A stretch of 49,131 bases of DNA from Chara braunii. Lineage: Eukaryota; Streptophyta; Charophyceae; Charales; Characeae. Position numbers and translations under genes: made by a program. Below, piece after piece: positions 9,501 to 19,905 of the stretch (position 1 is the first letter of the stretch; each line of letters opens with the position of its first letter). Under the pieces are notes generated by a model that saw only the letters and a list, made by a program, of their open reading frames with translations, was not told the origin of the DNA and made no database searches. The stretch is from contig BFEA01000286.1 of NCBI GenBank assembly GCA_003427395.1, positions 1,363,241 through 1,412,371 of the forward strand. Direction: 5' to 3'.

Positions 9501-10410
9501 GTAGATTCATTCGATTTTGTTCATCCTATCGATGGAAGTACCATCGAAATAGAAAATCAGTAGTGTGGGGGTGTTCCCAACTTCCATGGGCACCCCCATG
9601 CCACCGAAACCGGGTTTGCCTCCCCGTGCTTGGCACTTCTCCTTTTGGCAGGGCCGTTTTACCCCCGTCGAACTGGGGGGTAGGGCGGAGGTAGCACGCC
9701 GCTCTAAGGTTAGAGTGGGGACCCCCCGTTCTACCTTCCGCCAGACACACATAAGTTTCCAACACAGCCTCCAAGTTTCCGGAGAAATGAAAAGGATGCC
9801 TTTTCCATTTCAGGAAAGTGCATACCCTCGTTTCCTGAAGAGGAAATGCAGCGGCTGGACCAAAAAGTTTGGTATGGGCTGCCCGAGCACTTTGGTGTGG
9901 GGAGGGAAGGTGTCTCGAGTCTTCAAGAGTTCCCAGCACTCCCCCCGACGCCAACCAGGTGCCCACCAATTTTGAAAGACAATGCATGGGAACCAGTCAG
10001 ATTTGAGGCAAAAAAGTGAAAACAGAGGCCTTTTTTTTTCGTTTTTCTTTTTTGGGAGGTTTCTTTCCAGTCCGATGGCACTTCTATGTGGGGTAGGAAA
10101 ATCAGTCCATCCGCCTTTCCGGAAGTTGCCGCCTGCCTGTGGAATCTCGCCCTTAGCATCCTTGAACTTTGGAAATGCGATGGTGGTATAGCAGGGCTTC
10201 CTTAGTATGTCGGAACCTCTTCTGCCCAAGGCTTGATTTTGCCAGCCCCTGGACTATTGAGCCATTGCGAGGTCAGGGCCTGCCAGGCCTGTCAGCCCTT
10301 CTTGTCCTGGAGAAAGAACCTGGCCAGTGCTCTGTTGTCCTCAGCCTCTTTTCCCCAGCGCTCAGAAATTTGAAGTGTTGGGGGACAGGATTTTCCTGCC
10401 GGCGCCAGCC
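9501..10410. other. No gene recognised
   Basis: G/C-run-rich sequence with no domain on either strand. Overlapping open frames on both strands show no conserved motif. Confidence 0.5.
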
Positions 10411-10773
10411 ACTCCTTTTTTTTTTTTTCTTTTTTTTTTTTAAACACACCCCCCGTCAGTGTTAGTGCTGCTGATAAGAGCAGACACCACTAACACCTGG
10501 GGAGAGGCTCCATCTATTGGTGGGGAGCATCACTTGCTGGAAAGCGGGTCCAACGTCCCTTATACAAAATCTGAGAATGAGTAAGCACCGTGATTGTGAG
10601 CCCTGCCAATGTAGCCCTTATCTCCCGTATCTCTTCACCCCCAGGGCGCCAGATCTCTCAATATGCACTGATACCTCTTCAGGAGATTGTAACACTGTTT
10701 GGTTAGAAGGAAAACTCCCTGGGGGGCTCCAGAAGAGAGTTCCTTATACTCCTCCCCCACTGTCCAACCCCAA

Positions 10774-11709
10774 TTAGCCATACCATGCTTCATCTACAAC
10801 TGCCAGGGCACTTGGGGGGAAAAGGTCCGGAAAGTCGTGTGGGGGGCGAAGGGGCTTCGTCGGGTCTAGGACTGTCCAGCTGTTGAAGACCAGCTTATAA
10901 TCCCTGTGAAGTGTTTCTTTTTTCGTGTTGTCTGTTCTTAACTCGGTCCCCTTGTTCCTCCCCTCCCAACTCACCGACGCTATCCATCCCCCTTGTTCAC
11001 TCCCCAACCATTCCTTGCCGAAGGTTTCAATTTTCTTTTGTATCTCTGCGGTGTCGCTCAGGGGAGCCAATTGCCCTTCTAGCCCCTGCCATCTCATTAG
11101 CAATTTTGTTTGTATATGCGATTTGATTTGCTCTGTCACTTCCGGACCTTCCATCCTTGCCTTGTCGATGGCCAGTGCACATCTTTTCCACCACAGCGCC
11201 CATAGTATGGCTCATCTGCCCAACTGAAACATATTGGATTTGAAATCACAGGACTGGCCATGAGGCCAATGCCCTGTGAGTATCGCCCACCATTCCCAAG
11301 GCCAGTCCTCGTCTCCTACCGTTTGCCTCCATATTCGATCCCACCAACGCTAGGTGAGGATTGCCCCCGGGCACTACAAAAAAATGTGTTCTATGGTTTC
11401 TGGTATCTTTCTATGGGGGAAGTTTTGCAGACAGCTAGGACACCACGGGGCCGCAAGCCCCTTCTGTTCTAAACGGGTGTGATCTATCAGCCAATTTTGG
11501 GTGGGAAGGCATCTGTGCGCAATTTGCCATTGCAGAGATGTAATCTTCGCCGGTTTTTTCTTGGTTTCCTGGAACCACCGGATCGGTTTCAGGAGCTCTG
11601 TAGGTACATTAAGGTGCTTTCCCCACCTTTCATTGATGCTGTCCACCAACTGTTTCTTTGGGCGGAGCATCCGGTAGGCGGATTTAGTCGAAAGTCTGTG
11701 TAGGAACAA
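10774..11709 (-). pseudogene. LINE-A ORF2 C-terminus with RT-associated zinc finger
   Basis: Reading down from 11709, the frame includes [26 protein letters not shown] and CPSCLQNF...ETIEHIFL. With the following Cys this is the zf-RVT finger (C-x2-C...H...C) typical of plant LINE ORF2 C-termini. The frame then crosses TAG at 11374-11376, TAG at 11350-11352 and TGA at 11212-11214 before the natural end at 10774. In copy 2 the same codons encode Gln, Trp and Arg, so these are single-base decay events. A frameshift near 11700 separates this block from the RT block. Confidence 0.8.
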
Positions 11710-13783
11710 GGTTTTTCTGGTACCCTTGGAAAGATTTCGAGGGGGTCCAACCCCAGTTCAGCGGGTCGAAGGGAAGCATGGCGATTGAGGTTTCTGGTCG
11801 GAACGCCAGCCTTTCTTGTCCATCCTCTAACACCCGGATTCTGAAAATCTGGTTTCTTGCCATCCACTGAAACGGGTCGCTGCATCCCTCTAGCCGGCAT
11901 CGTCCGCTTACTGTATAAAGTTGATGGAGCTCATGGATCAGGCCAACCCATCCCCTCTTCTCGGCTATCGCCACCCAGTCCCCCTCCTGGAGTTTCGGTC
12001 CTTTCTTGAGAATACGGTACCAGTCAAGTGGGATGGAAAAGATCAACTCGTCCAAGCGGTCCTCCCTTGCACGGGCATATTTGAGTTGGTCTTTAAGTTG
12101 CTCCTCTGATTTCCAATCCTGCTTTTGGTCGTCCCACAGGTCCCCAATTCTAGTAATCCCTTTGTTCACCCAGTTTTTCCAAGGCGCCACTGTGCTGTGG
12201 AGGACCCGGCCGCTCTTGTCAGTGACCCATCTATTGCCAAATAAGGGCTGTCTGTAGACCTCTTCCCATCTGTCCGGGGCGCGTTTATCCGGTAGGGGCA
12301 ATCTCCTCCAGTTTTTTATGAGTCCCGACCAGAACGTATCTCGCAATCTGCCCCGAAGACGTGGACGGGCCCAGTATCTATCTTCCAGCCACAGCAGGGG
12401 GTCAACAGAAGAGGGTGTTTTGGGAGCTAAGCTTCTGATGCAGTCCAATGCAAGCTTGCTCCATGGAGAGTGTGGTTCCATTATGAGCTTTTGAATCCAT
12501 TTTAGGCCGAGTGCTGTTGTCTGTGTGGGCGGGTCTATAATACCTAGCCCTCCTTGGGCTTTGGGCTGAATGACCGAATCCCATGCCACCCGACTGATGG
12601 CTGTTGGGGATTCGTGGTCTCCTCTTCATAGAAAGGCCGCCACCTGCCTGCGTAATATTTTCTGCGCTTCCTTGCTAAGGGGCGATATTAAAGATTTATA
12701 CCACAGAGCAGCTAGCACCACGTTGTTCATTACTAAGGCTCGTCCGAACAGTGAGGTGTGCTTCCCTTTCCATGCCGTCATTTTTTGGAGGGCCGGACCG
12801 ATGAGCCATTCGTCATTTGAGGGCGGGCGGCCTTCTACTGTCATTTGGACTCCTAGGACTCGGACTGGTGTTTCCTTGTCCAACCAGTGAACTTTGGGTT
12901 CTTCGGGTGGCCTCCCTCCCTGGGAGTGTATCCACCATCCTTGGGTTTTACTTCCCCAATTGACGACCATGTCAGATACTTGGCAAAATTTATCCATCAT
13001 CTTGCGGATTTCCTCCATGTTTTCCCATGTGGCCTCCACCATTATGGTTAGGTCATCCGCAAAGAGGGAGCAAATCGGAAATGCTTCCTCGGGTATGGTT
13101 GCTATCCGGATCTTTCTCGAGTCCTTGTGGTGTCTTATGTTTGCAGCCAAGGCCTCCATTACTATCACAAAGAGAAAAGGCGCAAGAGGGTCCCCTTGTC
13201 TCACTGAACGGGTCAGGCGGATCTCTGGTGCAATGCAGCCGTTGATTTGCACCCTTGTGGACACATTGCTGTGTAGAATTGACACCCATTTCCTAAAGAC
13301 CGGGCCAATGTTCATCTTGTTGAGACACCTGTCCAGAAAGAACCAGTCGACATGGTCGTATGCCTTTTTAAAGTCGATAAAGATTATGACCGGATTTTGA
13401 TTGTTTTGTTTGGTTAGCCTCAAGACTTCATTGACTAAGAGGATGTTTTCTTGGATATTCCTGTTCTGAATGAAGGCAGTTTGAGTTGGGTGGATGATGT
13501 CCTCCATCACGGGGATCAGACGGCTTGCCAGACTCTTAGCCAATATCTTATAGACCACTGTCAGGAGTGTTATCGGTCTATAGTTTCTGATGTTAAGCTT
13601 GTCTCCTTTTTTGTACAGCAAGGCTAAGACCCCCTGTCCCACTAATTCCCCTATCTCCCCTATCTGCCAGACTTGGCGGTAGTATGTCATGAGATCCTCA
13701 TCCAGAGTGTTCCACATGGTCTCCCAGAACTCTTTCGGGAGGCCGTCGATCCCGGGTGTTTTCTCTTCCTCCATCTGCATCAA
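11684..13783 (-). pseudogene. LINE-A ORF2 reverse transcriptase domain
   Basis: From 13783 downward the motifs appear in order: [54 protein letters not shown] and the catalytic FADDLTIMV. The block is open for 385 codons to a TGA at 12628-12626. The same frame then continues (AWDSVIQPK, LGIIDP, GDLWDD) to 11684. The residue before the stop is Leu in an 'FLW' context, so TGG-to-TGA is likely. The enzyme performs target-primed reverse transcription at nicked chromosomal DNA. Apart from the stop the RT core looks well preserved, which suggests a fairly young insertion. Confidence 0.92.
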
Positions 13784-13875
13784 CGCTGTCCAGATTTCGT
13801 CTCTGTAGAGGGCCCCCTCAAGATTGTCCCTTTGTTGTTGGGAGAGACGGTGTTGTAGAGGTTCAAGAAAGTCTT

Positions 13876-15277
13876 CTACTGCGTTGATGTGCTCTTCCCG
13901 CTCGGGTTCCCAATGTGGGATGAGAACAGGTCATTGAAAAAATCTCTTGCGATCTTGACACACTGTGGAGTGGAGAGACTCAGGGGCTCTTCTTGCGCCC
14001 AGGGGTTCATAAGTCCTTCTATCGTTGTTCTTCTTGTTCTGATTCTGGCCATACTGAAGAAGTGGGAGTCCATTGATGCCTCTGTCTGGTGCTTTGTCAG
14101 TTTTCCCCTAATACGTGTTCCATTCCAACGGTGTTTTGCAAAGTCAAGAAGTTTGTCTTTCTGCAGTGATAACTGCGTGACCTGGCCGTCTGATTGTGTG
14201 TAGTCTTCCAACTGTTGGATTTGTTTTAGCAGTGTCATTTCTTGTTGGTTTTTGTGTGACGCTATGAGCTAAAAATAGTCTTTGTATTTTTTTGCTAGAA
14301 AGAACAGACCGTTATTAAACTATGTTAATTCAGAGCCTATCATGTCCTTTTTTGTTCGCCAATAAGACCATACATCTGCTATGTAACATTTGAACTGATC
14401 AATTTTTAGTTGAGAGGTATTTAGTTTGTAAAAGCCTGACCCTTGATCCGGTCTCTTCCTGAAAGTCAGTGCGATCATGCATGTCCTGTGGTCAAGACCT
14501 GTGAACGGACTGGGGGGCAGGATCGCCGCTATTTGGAGGGCCCCCTCGAGGTCCTCTGAGATAAGGATCAAGTCTATTCTCGATCTGGTCAGTCTGGACG
14601 TGGCGTTGATCCGGTGGCATGTGAAGACTTTCTCATTAGGGTGGAGACGTCGAAACGTATCATAGGTCCCTAAAGAGTCGCAAAAGTCCTTGATGATCTT
14701 TTCGTCCTCCTCCATGTACCATGGACATGGGGTGGGAGGTTGCCATCTGTCCAGCCCCCTATCCGGAGCTGCATTATAGTCACCTGCCAGAATTACCGGG
14801 ACCCCAGCCGGCAGGTGCTCTTTTAGTTTTCCAAAAAACTAATTTCTTTCCCGAACAGCATTTGGGGCGTAGAGGCATACCACGCATATGAGCTCTAACT
14901 CTAGCATCACCAGCGTTACCTTCCGTTGGATCTACCTCTGAGTAAACCACTTTCGCCCGTGATCCCGGCGGGACCCATATGGCCACCCCTGCGCTCCCGG
15001 GGCCGGGGGCAAACACCTGGATTTTTTGGTATGGCCATACCATTCTGTGTGCACGCTGATGCTCCGGCTTGTCCATGGTATGGGTTTCCTGCACACAGAT
15101 CAGGTCTGGCCATGTTTTGCCTCCCACCCCCCTCAACTGGTCCCAGATCGCCTGTTTTTTGTCGTGATTAGTGGATGCAGTTCCATTCACATTAATGGAC
15201 CGTAGATCAAGATCTGCCGCTTCCAATATGTGCTTCCAGTGGTTGTTCCTTTGGTATACCGCCTCAATGAGATCCAT
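13876..15277 (-). pseudogene. LINE-A ORF2 N-terminus: apurinic endonuclease-like domain
   Basis: ORF2 starts 17 bases after the ORF1 stop. The first open block (15277-14780) contains SINVNG and LICVQETH, the N-terminal Asn and catalytic Glu motifs of exonuclease-endonuclease-phosphatase folds. After a frameshift near 14840 (a T/A homopolymer) comes GDYN, then SRIDLILIS and TGLDHRTCM, the later motifs with the final Asp-His. The domain nicks target DNA to prime reverse transcription. A linker (14238-13876) leads to the RT in another frame, so at least two frameshifts disable this part. Confidence 0.85.
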
Positions 15278-15294
15278 AAGGTGGAGGAGGCTTC

Positions 15295-16275
15295 CTACAG
15301 ATGCGCCCAGAACGTCCCCTCCCAGTCAACCGTGTTTAGTAGTATACCCTGTTTCAAGATGGAGCACAATATCATCAACAAGTCCCGCTCTGACCATATT
15401 TTACTTGGTTTTACCTTCAGGATCTGCAGTTCTAACAGTTCCTGGTGTGTGTACCGTCTCATTCCAGCTTCCTTGTTGGCGTCAAATTTCACATACAAGT
15501 CTTTACCAGCCACTCTGTGCGGTTGGGATGTCACTGTGTACGTTGCACAGGCCCCCGGTTCATATTTTCTGGCTATGAATTCTCTGACTGTGCGTTCATA
15601 TAGTGCCTGGGCTACCTGATACCCCATCCAGTTCCCTTCCTTCAGCCACCCCTGCAGTGTGACGCCACCGTATTTGTCGTCTCCCGCTGCCTTGGTCATA
15701 CCCACTTGCCATTTTCCTTCCTTCTTTCTGATTGGTAGGAACAGGACGCCCTCGATGGACAGCTTCTGCTCGTGCTGTCCTTTCTCCACCAGGTGCCACA
15801 GACGCATCCGCTTCGTAGTCGTTTCTTCCTCTGCCCTTTCCACAGTTTCTACCGTTTCCGGTGCCGTCCCTCGGTCCCCATCTTTCTGCTTCCCTTCCCT
15901 CTCCCCTAATGGTTCTGGGGCCTGCGAGGGGACCGATGGATGGGGTGACGAGGCCTGTTGTGATTCTTCTGCAGGTCCGTTTTTCCTTCCATCGGTCTGT
16001 GGGCATGAAAAACCCGCTTGGATTTTGGACAGAATCTTTTCCATGAAAACGGCCCAGGGGATCTCCTGTGGTGCCCTGTTTTCCAGAATTCCTTTTAGGC
16101 TGGAGCTAGAGTCCAGCAGTTCGAAGAGTTCTATGTAGGAGTTATCCCAGAATTCTGTTGTCAGACCCGGGTGACTTTCCTGCAAACGCAAAATTAGCCA
16201 GTCTGTTAGTGCCATCAGCTTTGTCTCCGATGGCCATTTCTTCAACTGCGGGGACACTGGGAAAGTAACTGGCAC
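15295..16275 (-). CDS. LINE-A ORF1 protein, intact 326 codons
   Basis: An uninterrupted frame from ATG at 16275 to a stop at 15295. The N-terminal 110 residues look folded and helical (WLILRLQESHPGL). Residues about 110-165 are a low-complexity, charged, Pro/Gln/Glu-rich linker. The C-terminal 150 residues are mixed alpha/beta (LWHLVEKGQ, GVLFLPIRKKEGKWQVG, ACATYTVTSQPHRVAG). I see no CCHC knuckle, no RRM signature and no clear coiled coil, so it does not match the common plant L1 ORF1 pattern that I know. ORF1 proteins in LINEs normally bind the element RNA and act as chaperones. That role is inferred from position only. Its integrity contrasts with the broken ORF2. Confidence 0.75.
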   Translation of the reverse strand: MPVTFPVSPQLKKWPSETKLMALTDWLILRLQESHPGLTTEFWDNSYIELFELLDSSSSLKGILENRAPQEIPWAVFMEKILSKIQAGFSCPQTDGRKNGPAEESQQASSPHPSVPSQAPEPLGEREGKQKDGDRGTAPETVETVERAEEETTTKRMRLWHLVEKGQHEQKLSIEGVLFLPIRKKEGKWQVGMTKAAGDDKYGGVTLQGWLKEGNWMGYQVAQALYERTVREFIARKYEPGACATYTVTSQPHRVAGKDLYVKFDANKEAGMRRYTHQELLELQILKVKPSKIWSERDLLMILCSILKQGILLNTVDWEGTFWAHL

Positions 16276-16300
16276 AGGGGTCTGTCAGCCTTTCTGGTCA

Positions 16301-17058
16301 ACGAGGTCAAATGTCACCACTGGCACAGGACAGGGGCCTTGTCAAAGCATGCTGGAGGACCAGGCCCCACTGTTGGTATGTTCGGTCTCAGAAAGCATAT
16401 CCTTTTCATCAGAACGGCCTGGTTGGCGCCTTCTTAGCATGAACAGAGCACCCCACAGGGGCCTTAGAATGTACGGTCAAATACAACTAACGCACATTGA
16501 ATTTGAATACAACATACGTACATTGTTTTCGAAGTCTGTGGGAATTGAGACATTTTTCACTATAAAAAAAAAAAAAGTTCCAAAAAATCCCAAAAAAATA
16601 TTGTCCGAGAACAATGCAATACGAACATCTTTTGCCTGAGAAGATTGCCAAAATTTGGTACCAAATTTGAAGGGGGCGGAGGGAACACAGTAGAATGTTA
16701 AGGTCTTTTTCCTTTTTTTTTTTTCTCAGGTTTTTGTTTTGTTTTTCATTGAAATCAGCATATATTTCCACTAAAAGAGAGATGAGGCCGGGGTCCTTTC
16801 ATACATTCTAGGGCCGCCCTCTCATAACCCAAAGTTCAAATACAACATACGTCCGTTGTATACGGATACAACGTACCCCGTAAAGGGCTGTCCTGGAAAA
16901 GTTGTACCTCAAAGTTCGTTGCACAACGTATGTAGGTTGTAATACAACCTACCCCGTATGTTCGGTTTTGAGAAGGTAGTACATTTCCCAGCCGTTTTTC
17001 TAAGACCTGTGCCACGTCGGGCCGGATGAACCATTATGCTGGACCAGGTCCGCAATAG
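16301..17058. other. Unassigned; clustered ACAACATACGT motifs
   Basis: Contains short inverted motifs built on GTTGTA/TACAAC, such as GTTGTATACGGATACAAC at 16855-16872 and GTAGGTTGTAATACAACCT from 16931. Related ATACAACATACGT copies lie at 16507 and 16841. No coding sequence. It may hold the LINE-A 5' end or an older repeat. Confidence 0.4.
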
Positions 17059-17261
17059 ATAGATCCAGGAAAACTGGCATGTGAATAGATTTGCCTGGAT
17101 GTATCTTTTGCGAACCGGCATGCCACTCGTGCTGGTTAGCAATACAATAGATCCAGGAAAACTGGCATGCGAATAGATTTGCCTGGCTGGATGTAATAGA
17201 TCCAGGACAGGATCGGAAAGTTGATGAAGTTCTGGACAAGTAGCTCTGGTATGGGACGCTG

Positions 17262-17304
<43 letters not shown>

Positions 17305-17353
17305 TCCAGGAAAACTTGCATGCGAATAGATTTGCCTGCCTGGATGTATCTTT
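17059..17353 (+). repeat. Three dispersed copies of a ~50-bp repeat
   Basis: ATCCAGGAAAACTGGCATG followed by GAATAGATTTGCCTG occurs from about 17059, 17149 and 17304. Copies one and three continue into GGATGTATCTTTTG. A poly-A tract at 17262-17302 precedes the third copy. Confidence 0.85.
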
Positions 17354-18380
17354 TGTGAACGGGTCTGCCCGTACATCCTGCCAAACCCAGCACACATGCA
17401 TGGTTAGAAAAATGGCTGGAAAACGTACCGGTGGTCATCCTGTCTACATATAGAGTTCCCACTCCTTAGCAAAATGGCTGGGAACGGTGCGCTCAAAGGC
17501 AGGGTGTCGGACTCCCTCTTTCTTCTACTCTGTGGAGGGCGGGCTGGGCAGAGGTCAACTCTGGTATCAAATTGGCAATGCTCAGAGGCTGTTAGGGCCT
17601 CGCTGAGCCACCCACCGAAAGCGAAAATGACAAAAGCTATGGCAAGTGCATCTTGCCACGTTCTAGCCGAATGTACATGCTCCATTTTGCACATTTGGTG
17701 AGTTGCTTGTCGAGGCCCTTATCTGCTGGTACAGAGTCAGGGGCTCAACACCGAAGTGCAAACAACGTTCCATCATTGACGGATGGGCAACCATGCCTGG
17801 CCTCTCCTCCTTGGATATCGCCAAACGCTCTTCATGTCTTTTGTCTTCGTACCTGATGGGCGAGCATGCCTCACCTCTCTCCTCGCTGGATATTGCCAAA
17901 GCCTATTTATGTTTTTTGTCTTCTTTTATGTCACGGAAGCTTTGCTTCCATACATCCCGACACAACATGTAACTTTTTTTTCTTTTTTTTTCTTACAACA
18001 TGTAACTGTTGATACACCGCTGAGGAGTTCAAATAAAAAAGAATGTTGAGGGCGAAGCCCTTTGGGCATACAAGGAAAGGCTTTGCTTCCGCACTCACTT
18101 GTGGCTGCTGGTTTCGAAGGGGGATGGCACTTGCAAGGAGAAGCGGCCTTAAATTGTGAACGATCTGGGACGTGGAACTTCGATCTGAGGGTCAGGATTC
18201 TCGACGCTGGGGGCAGGCTCCTGCACAGCGGGACACTTCAGGTGTCCCGCCACTTTTTCTTTGAACGACAGCATTGTACAGCGGGTCCCTTTCCCTTTTA
18301 TCATTGTTTTTTGTCTTTTGAAATCGATCCTTCCCAGCACGAACATAGCACCGGTGGGCCCTGACCCTTGGACTAGGGGG
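17354..18380. other. No gene; small repeats
   Basis: Holds a degenerate 73-bp tandem duplication (17783-17855 and 17856-17928), and a perfect 12-bp direct repeat ACAACATGTAAC (17962-17973, 17995-18006) around a T-rich tract. It also has a short GC hairpin with stem GCGGGACAC starting near 18228. No protein domain. Confidence 0.6.
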
Positions 18381-18795
18381 CCTCGTTCCACACCACTTGA
18401 GTACAAGAGAGAAGCGAAAAATCATCGTTCCAACCCCCCCTTAGAGCGACCGGCTTTGTTTTCACTTTTTTGTGTCCCAAGGGTGTGCCCTTGAAACTCA
18501 AGGGCGACACAGCCAAAATCATCCTTGAATTCAAGTCGCCTCCCGGAGGTACCTTGAGTTCAAGTGCCAGCCGATACGGCCGAGTGGGGCCTTTTTTTCG
18601 TTTTTCTTTTCTTTCCAGCAGGCGATCCTGGTCCAGGATTGGTCAAGCCGTGGAGTTCGGTTTCAAGTGCAGCCTGTTCAAGGGTATCCTCAAGTGCACA
18701 TGGAACCATGGATCGAGTAAGTGTAAATTAATCACAATTTCTCGTTTCCTGTGCACTTGAAACTCAAGTATTTTCAAGTGGTGTGGAACGAGGCT
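18381..18795. mobile_element. 415-bp terminal-inverted-repeat element (MITE-like)
   Basis: The left end reads GCCTCGTTCCACACCACTTG and the right end is its exact reverse complement (one further base also pairs). Internal short palindromes around CTTGAAACTCAAG occur near both ends and in the middle. There is no coding capacity, and flanking bases do not give a clear target duplication, so the superfamily is open. Confidence 0.75.
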
Positions 18796-19007
18796 TAGAC
18801 AGACCGGCTACGAAACGTGCACGGAGTTCATATACTTCGATCTTCTACCCTCACCTAGAGCCATTATCGGCAGCCCGGGCTTCTCTTCTGTCGTCTAATT
18901 GTTCATAGCTCACAAACGACACCCCTACTCATCTCACCGGCCGAAGCACGGGCCGCTCCCACCGGTCCGCCCTGATCTTCGACCCTTTCCCGGAATAGTT
19001 GTCAGCC

Positions 19008-19173
19008 GGGGCCAAGTCCCACTAGCAGCGTTGAGTTTCCTCAACGCCCGAATCTGGACGTGTTTGGGGCTATGTGCGGTTGAGGAAACTCAACGCGATT
19101 TCGGCACATCTCAACAAACACGTCCAGAGCGGGTCGTTGCGGAAACTCAACGTTGCTAGTGGGACTTGGCCCC
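19008..19173. mobile_element. 166-bp foldback element with ~60-bp inverted arms
   Basis: The left arm starts GGGGCCAAGTCCCACTAGCA and the right arm is its reverse complement, the match extending about 60 bases through CGTTGAGTTTCC and CTGGACGTGTTTG with few differences. Another copy of the left terminus (GGGGCCAAGTCCCACT) lies at 19254. No clear target duplication. Confidence 0.8.
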
Positions 19174-19567
19174 TGCTGTGGCTGAGAAGGCTACCAGTAG
19201 CGGTACGTGATTTTTCCATTTCCCATTCCCTCGACGGTCCTGTGCGATAATCGGGGCCAAGTCCCACTTTGCCAGACTTTTGTTTATTTATTTATTTATT
19301 TTATTTTATTTTTTGACCTGGCGAGAATGTTCATTTCCGGCTTTCGAGCGTTCAATCTACGGTCAGAAATCCAGAATTCGGGTAGCGGGACTTGATAGCC
19401 GAAGCTGGGCATTGGTCCTACTAATTCTTTTTGTCTTTTTTCCCGTTTGAAACTAAGCTTTTCTCTTCTCTCAAATTCACGTTTACTACCTGCTTACCGC
19501 TGCTCCTAACCCTACACCACACATGGGACCCCTGCAAGCACAGCCCTGTAATAGTGTTATTTCATTA

Positions 19568-19640
19568 TCTGATGAGGGACGCTGGACCCTTTCTGCAGCT
19601 GGTGGAGCTCCCCACCAATCGAATGGAAAGTCATTGAAGC
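19568..19640 (+). repeat. LINE-A 3'-tail fragment (+)
   Basis: GGGACGCTGGACCC, then GCTCCCCACCAATCG, resembles the conserved 3' end of the LINE-A copies at 36.4 kb and 19.8 kb. It is short and degraded. Confidence 0.5.
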
Positions 19641-19704
19641 TGGGTAATGCCTCAAGCCTGTGGGCGCTCTTATCGCCTATGGACGGCAGGGTTGCGAAGT
19701 GATG

Positions 19705-19708
19705 TTTT

Positions 19709-19742
<34 letters not shown>

Positions 19743-19905
19743 CTTTTTTTTTGTTGAGAAAAAGCCCTTATGCAAGGCCTCTATCCTGGTGGTGGTAAGA
19801 GAACCACCGGGATTGAGGCTTGCCTGGCGGGCCGCTCCATCTATTGGTGGGGAGCAACACCTGCTGGAAACCGGGTCCAGCGTCCCTTAGATACATCTTT
19901 ATGTT
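19705..19905 (-). mobile_element. Orphan LINE-A 3' end with A-tail
   Basis: On the - strand this reads GGACGCTGGACCCGGTTTCC, a GCTCCCCACCAATAGATGG block, then GATAGAGGCCTTGC and an A-rich tail (T-rich at 19705-19752 on the + strand). It closely matches the last ~150 bases of LINE-A copy 2 (36.43-36.60 kb). It is a severely 5'-truncated insertion that kept only the tail recognised by the reverse transcriptase. Confidence 0.8.

Larger units (their letters stand above)
10411..16300 (-). mobile_element. LINE-A copy 1, near full-length non-LTR retrotransposon
   Basis: Reading on the - strand: ORF1 (16275-15295), then ORF2 (15277-10774) with AP endonuclease, reverse transcriptase and a C-terminal CCHC-type finger, then a 3' UTR and an A-rich tail (T-rich on the + strand, 10411-10441). 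The 5' end is uncertain, somewhere above 16276. I found no clear target-site duplication. A related but older and 5'-truncated copy lies at 33.2-36.6 kb, and shorter tails occur elsewhere. Confidence 0.9.

Noticed and set aside
10411-16300. Target-site duplication around LINE-A copy 1
   Set aside because: Short matches such as GGACAGG occur near both ends but not at defensible boundaries.
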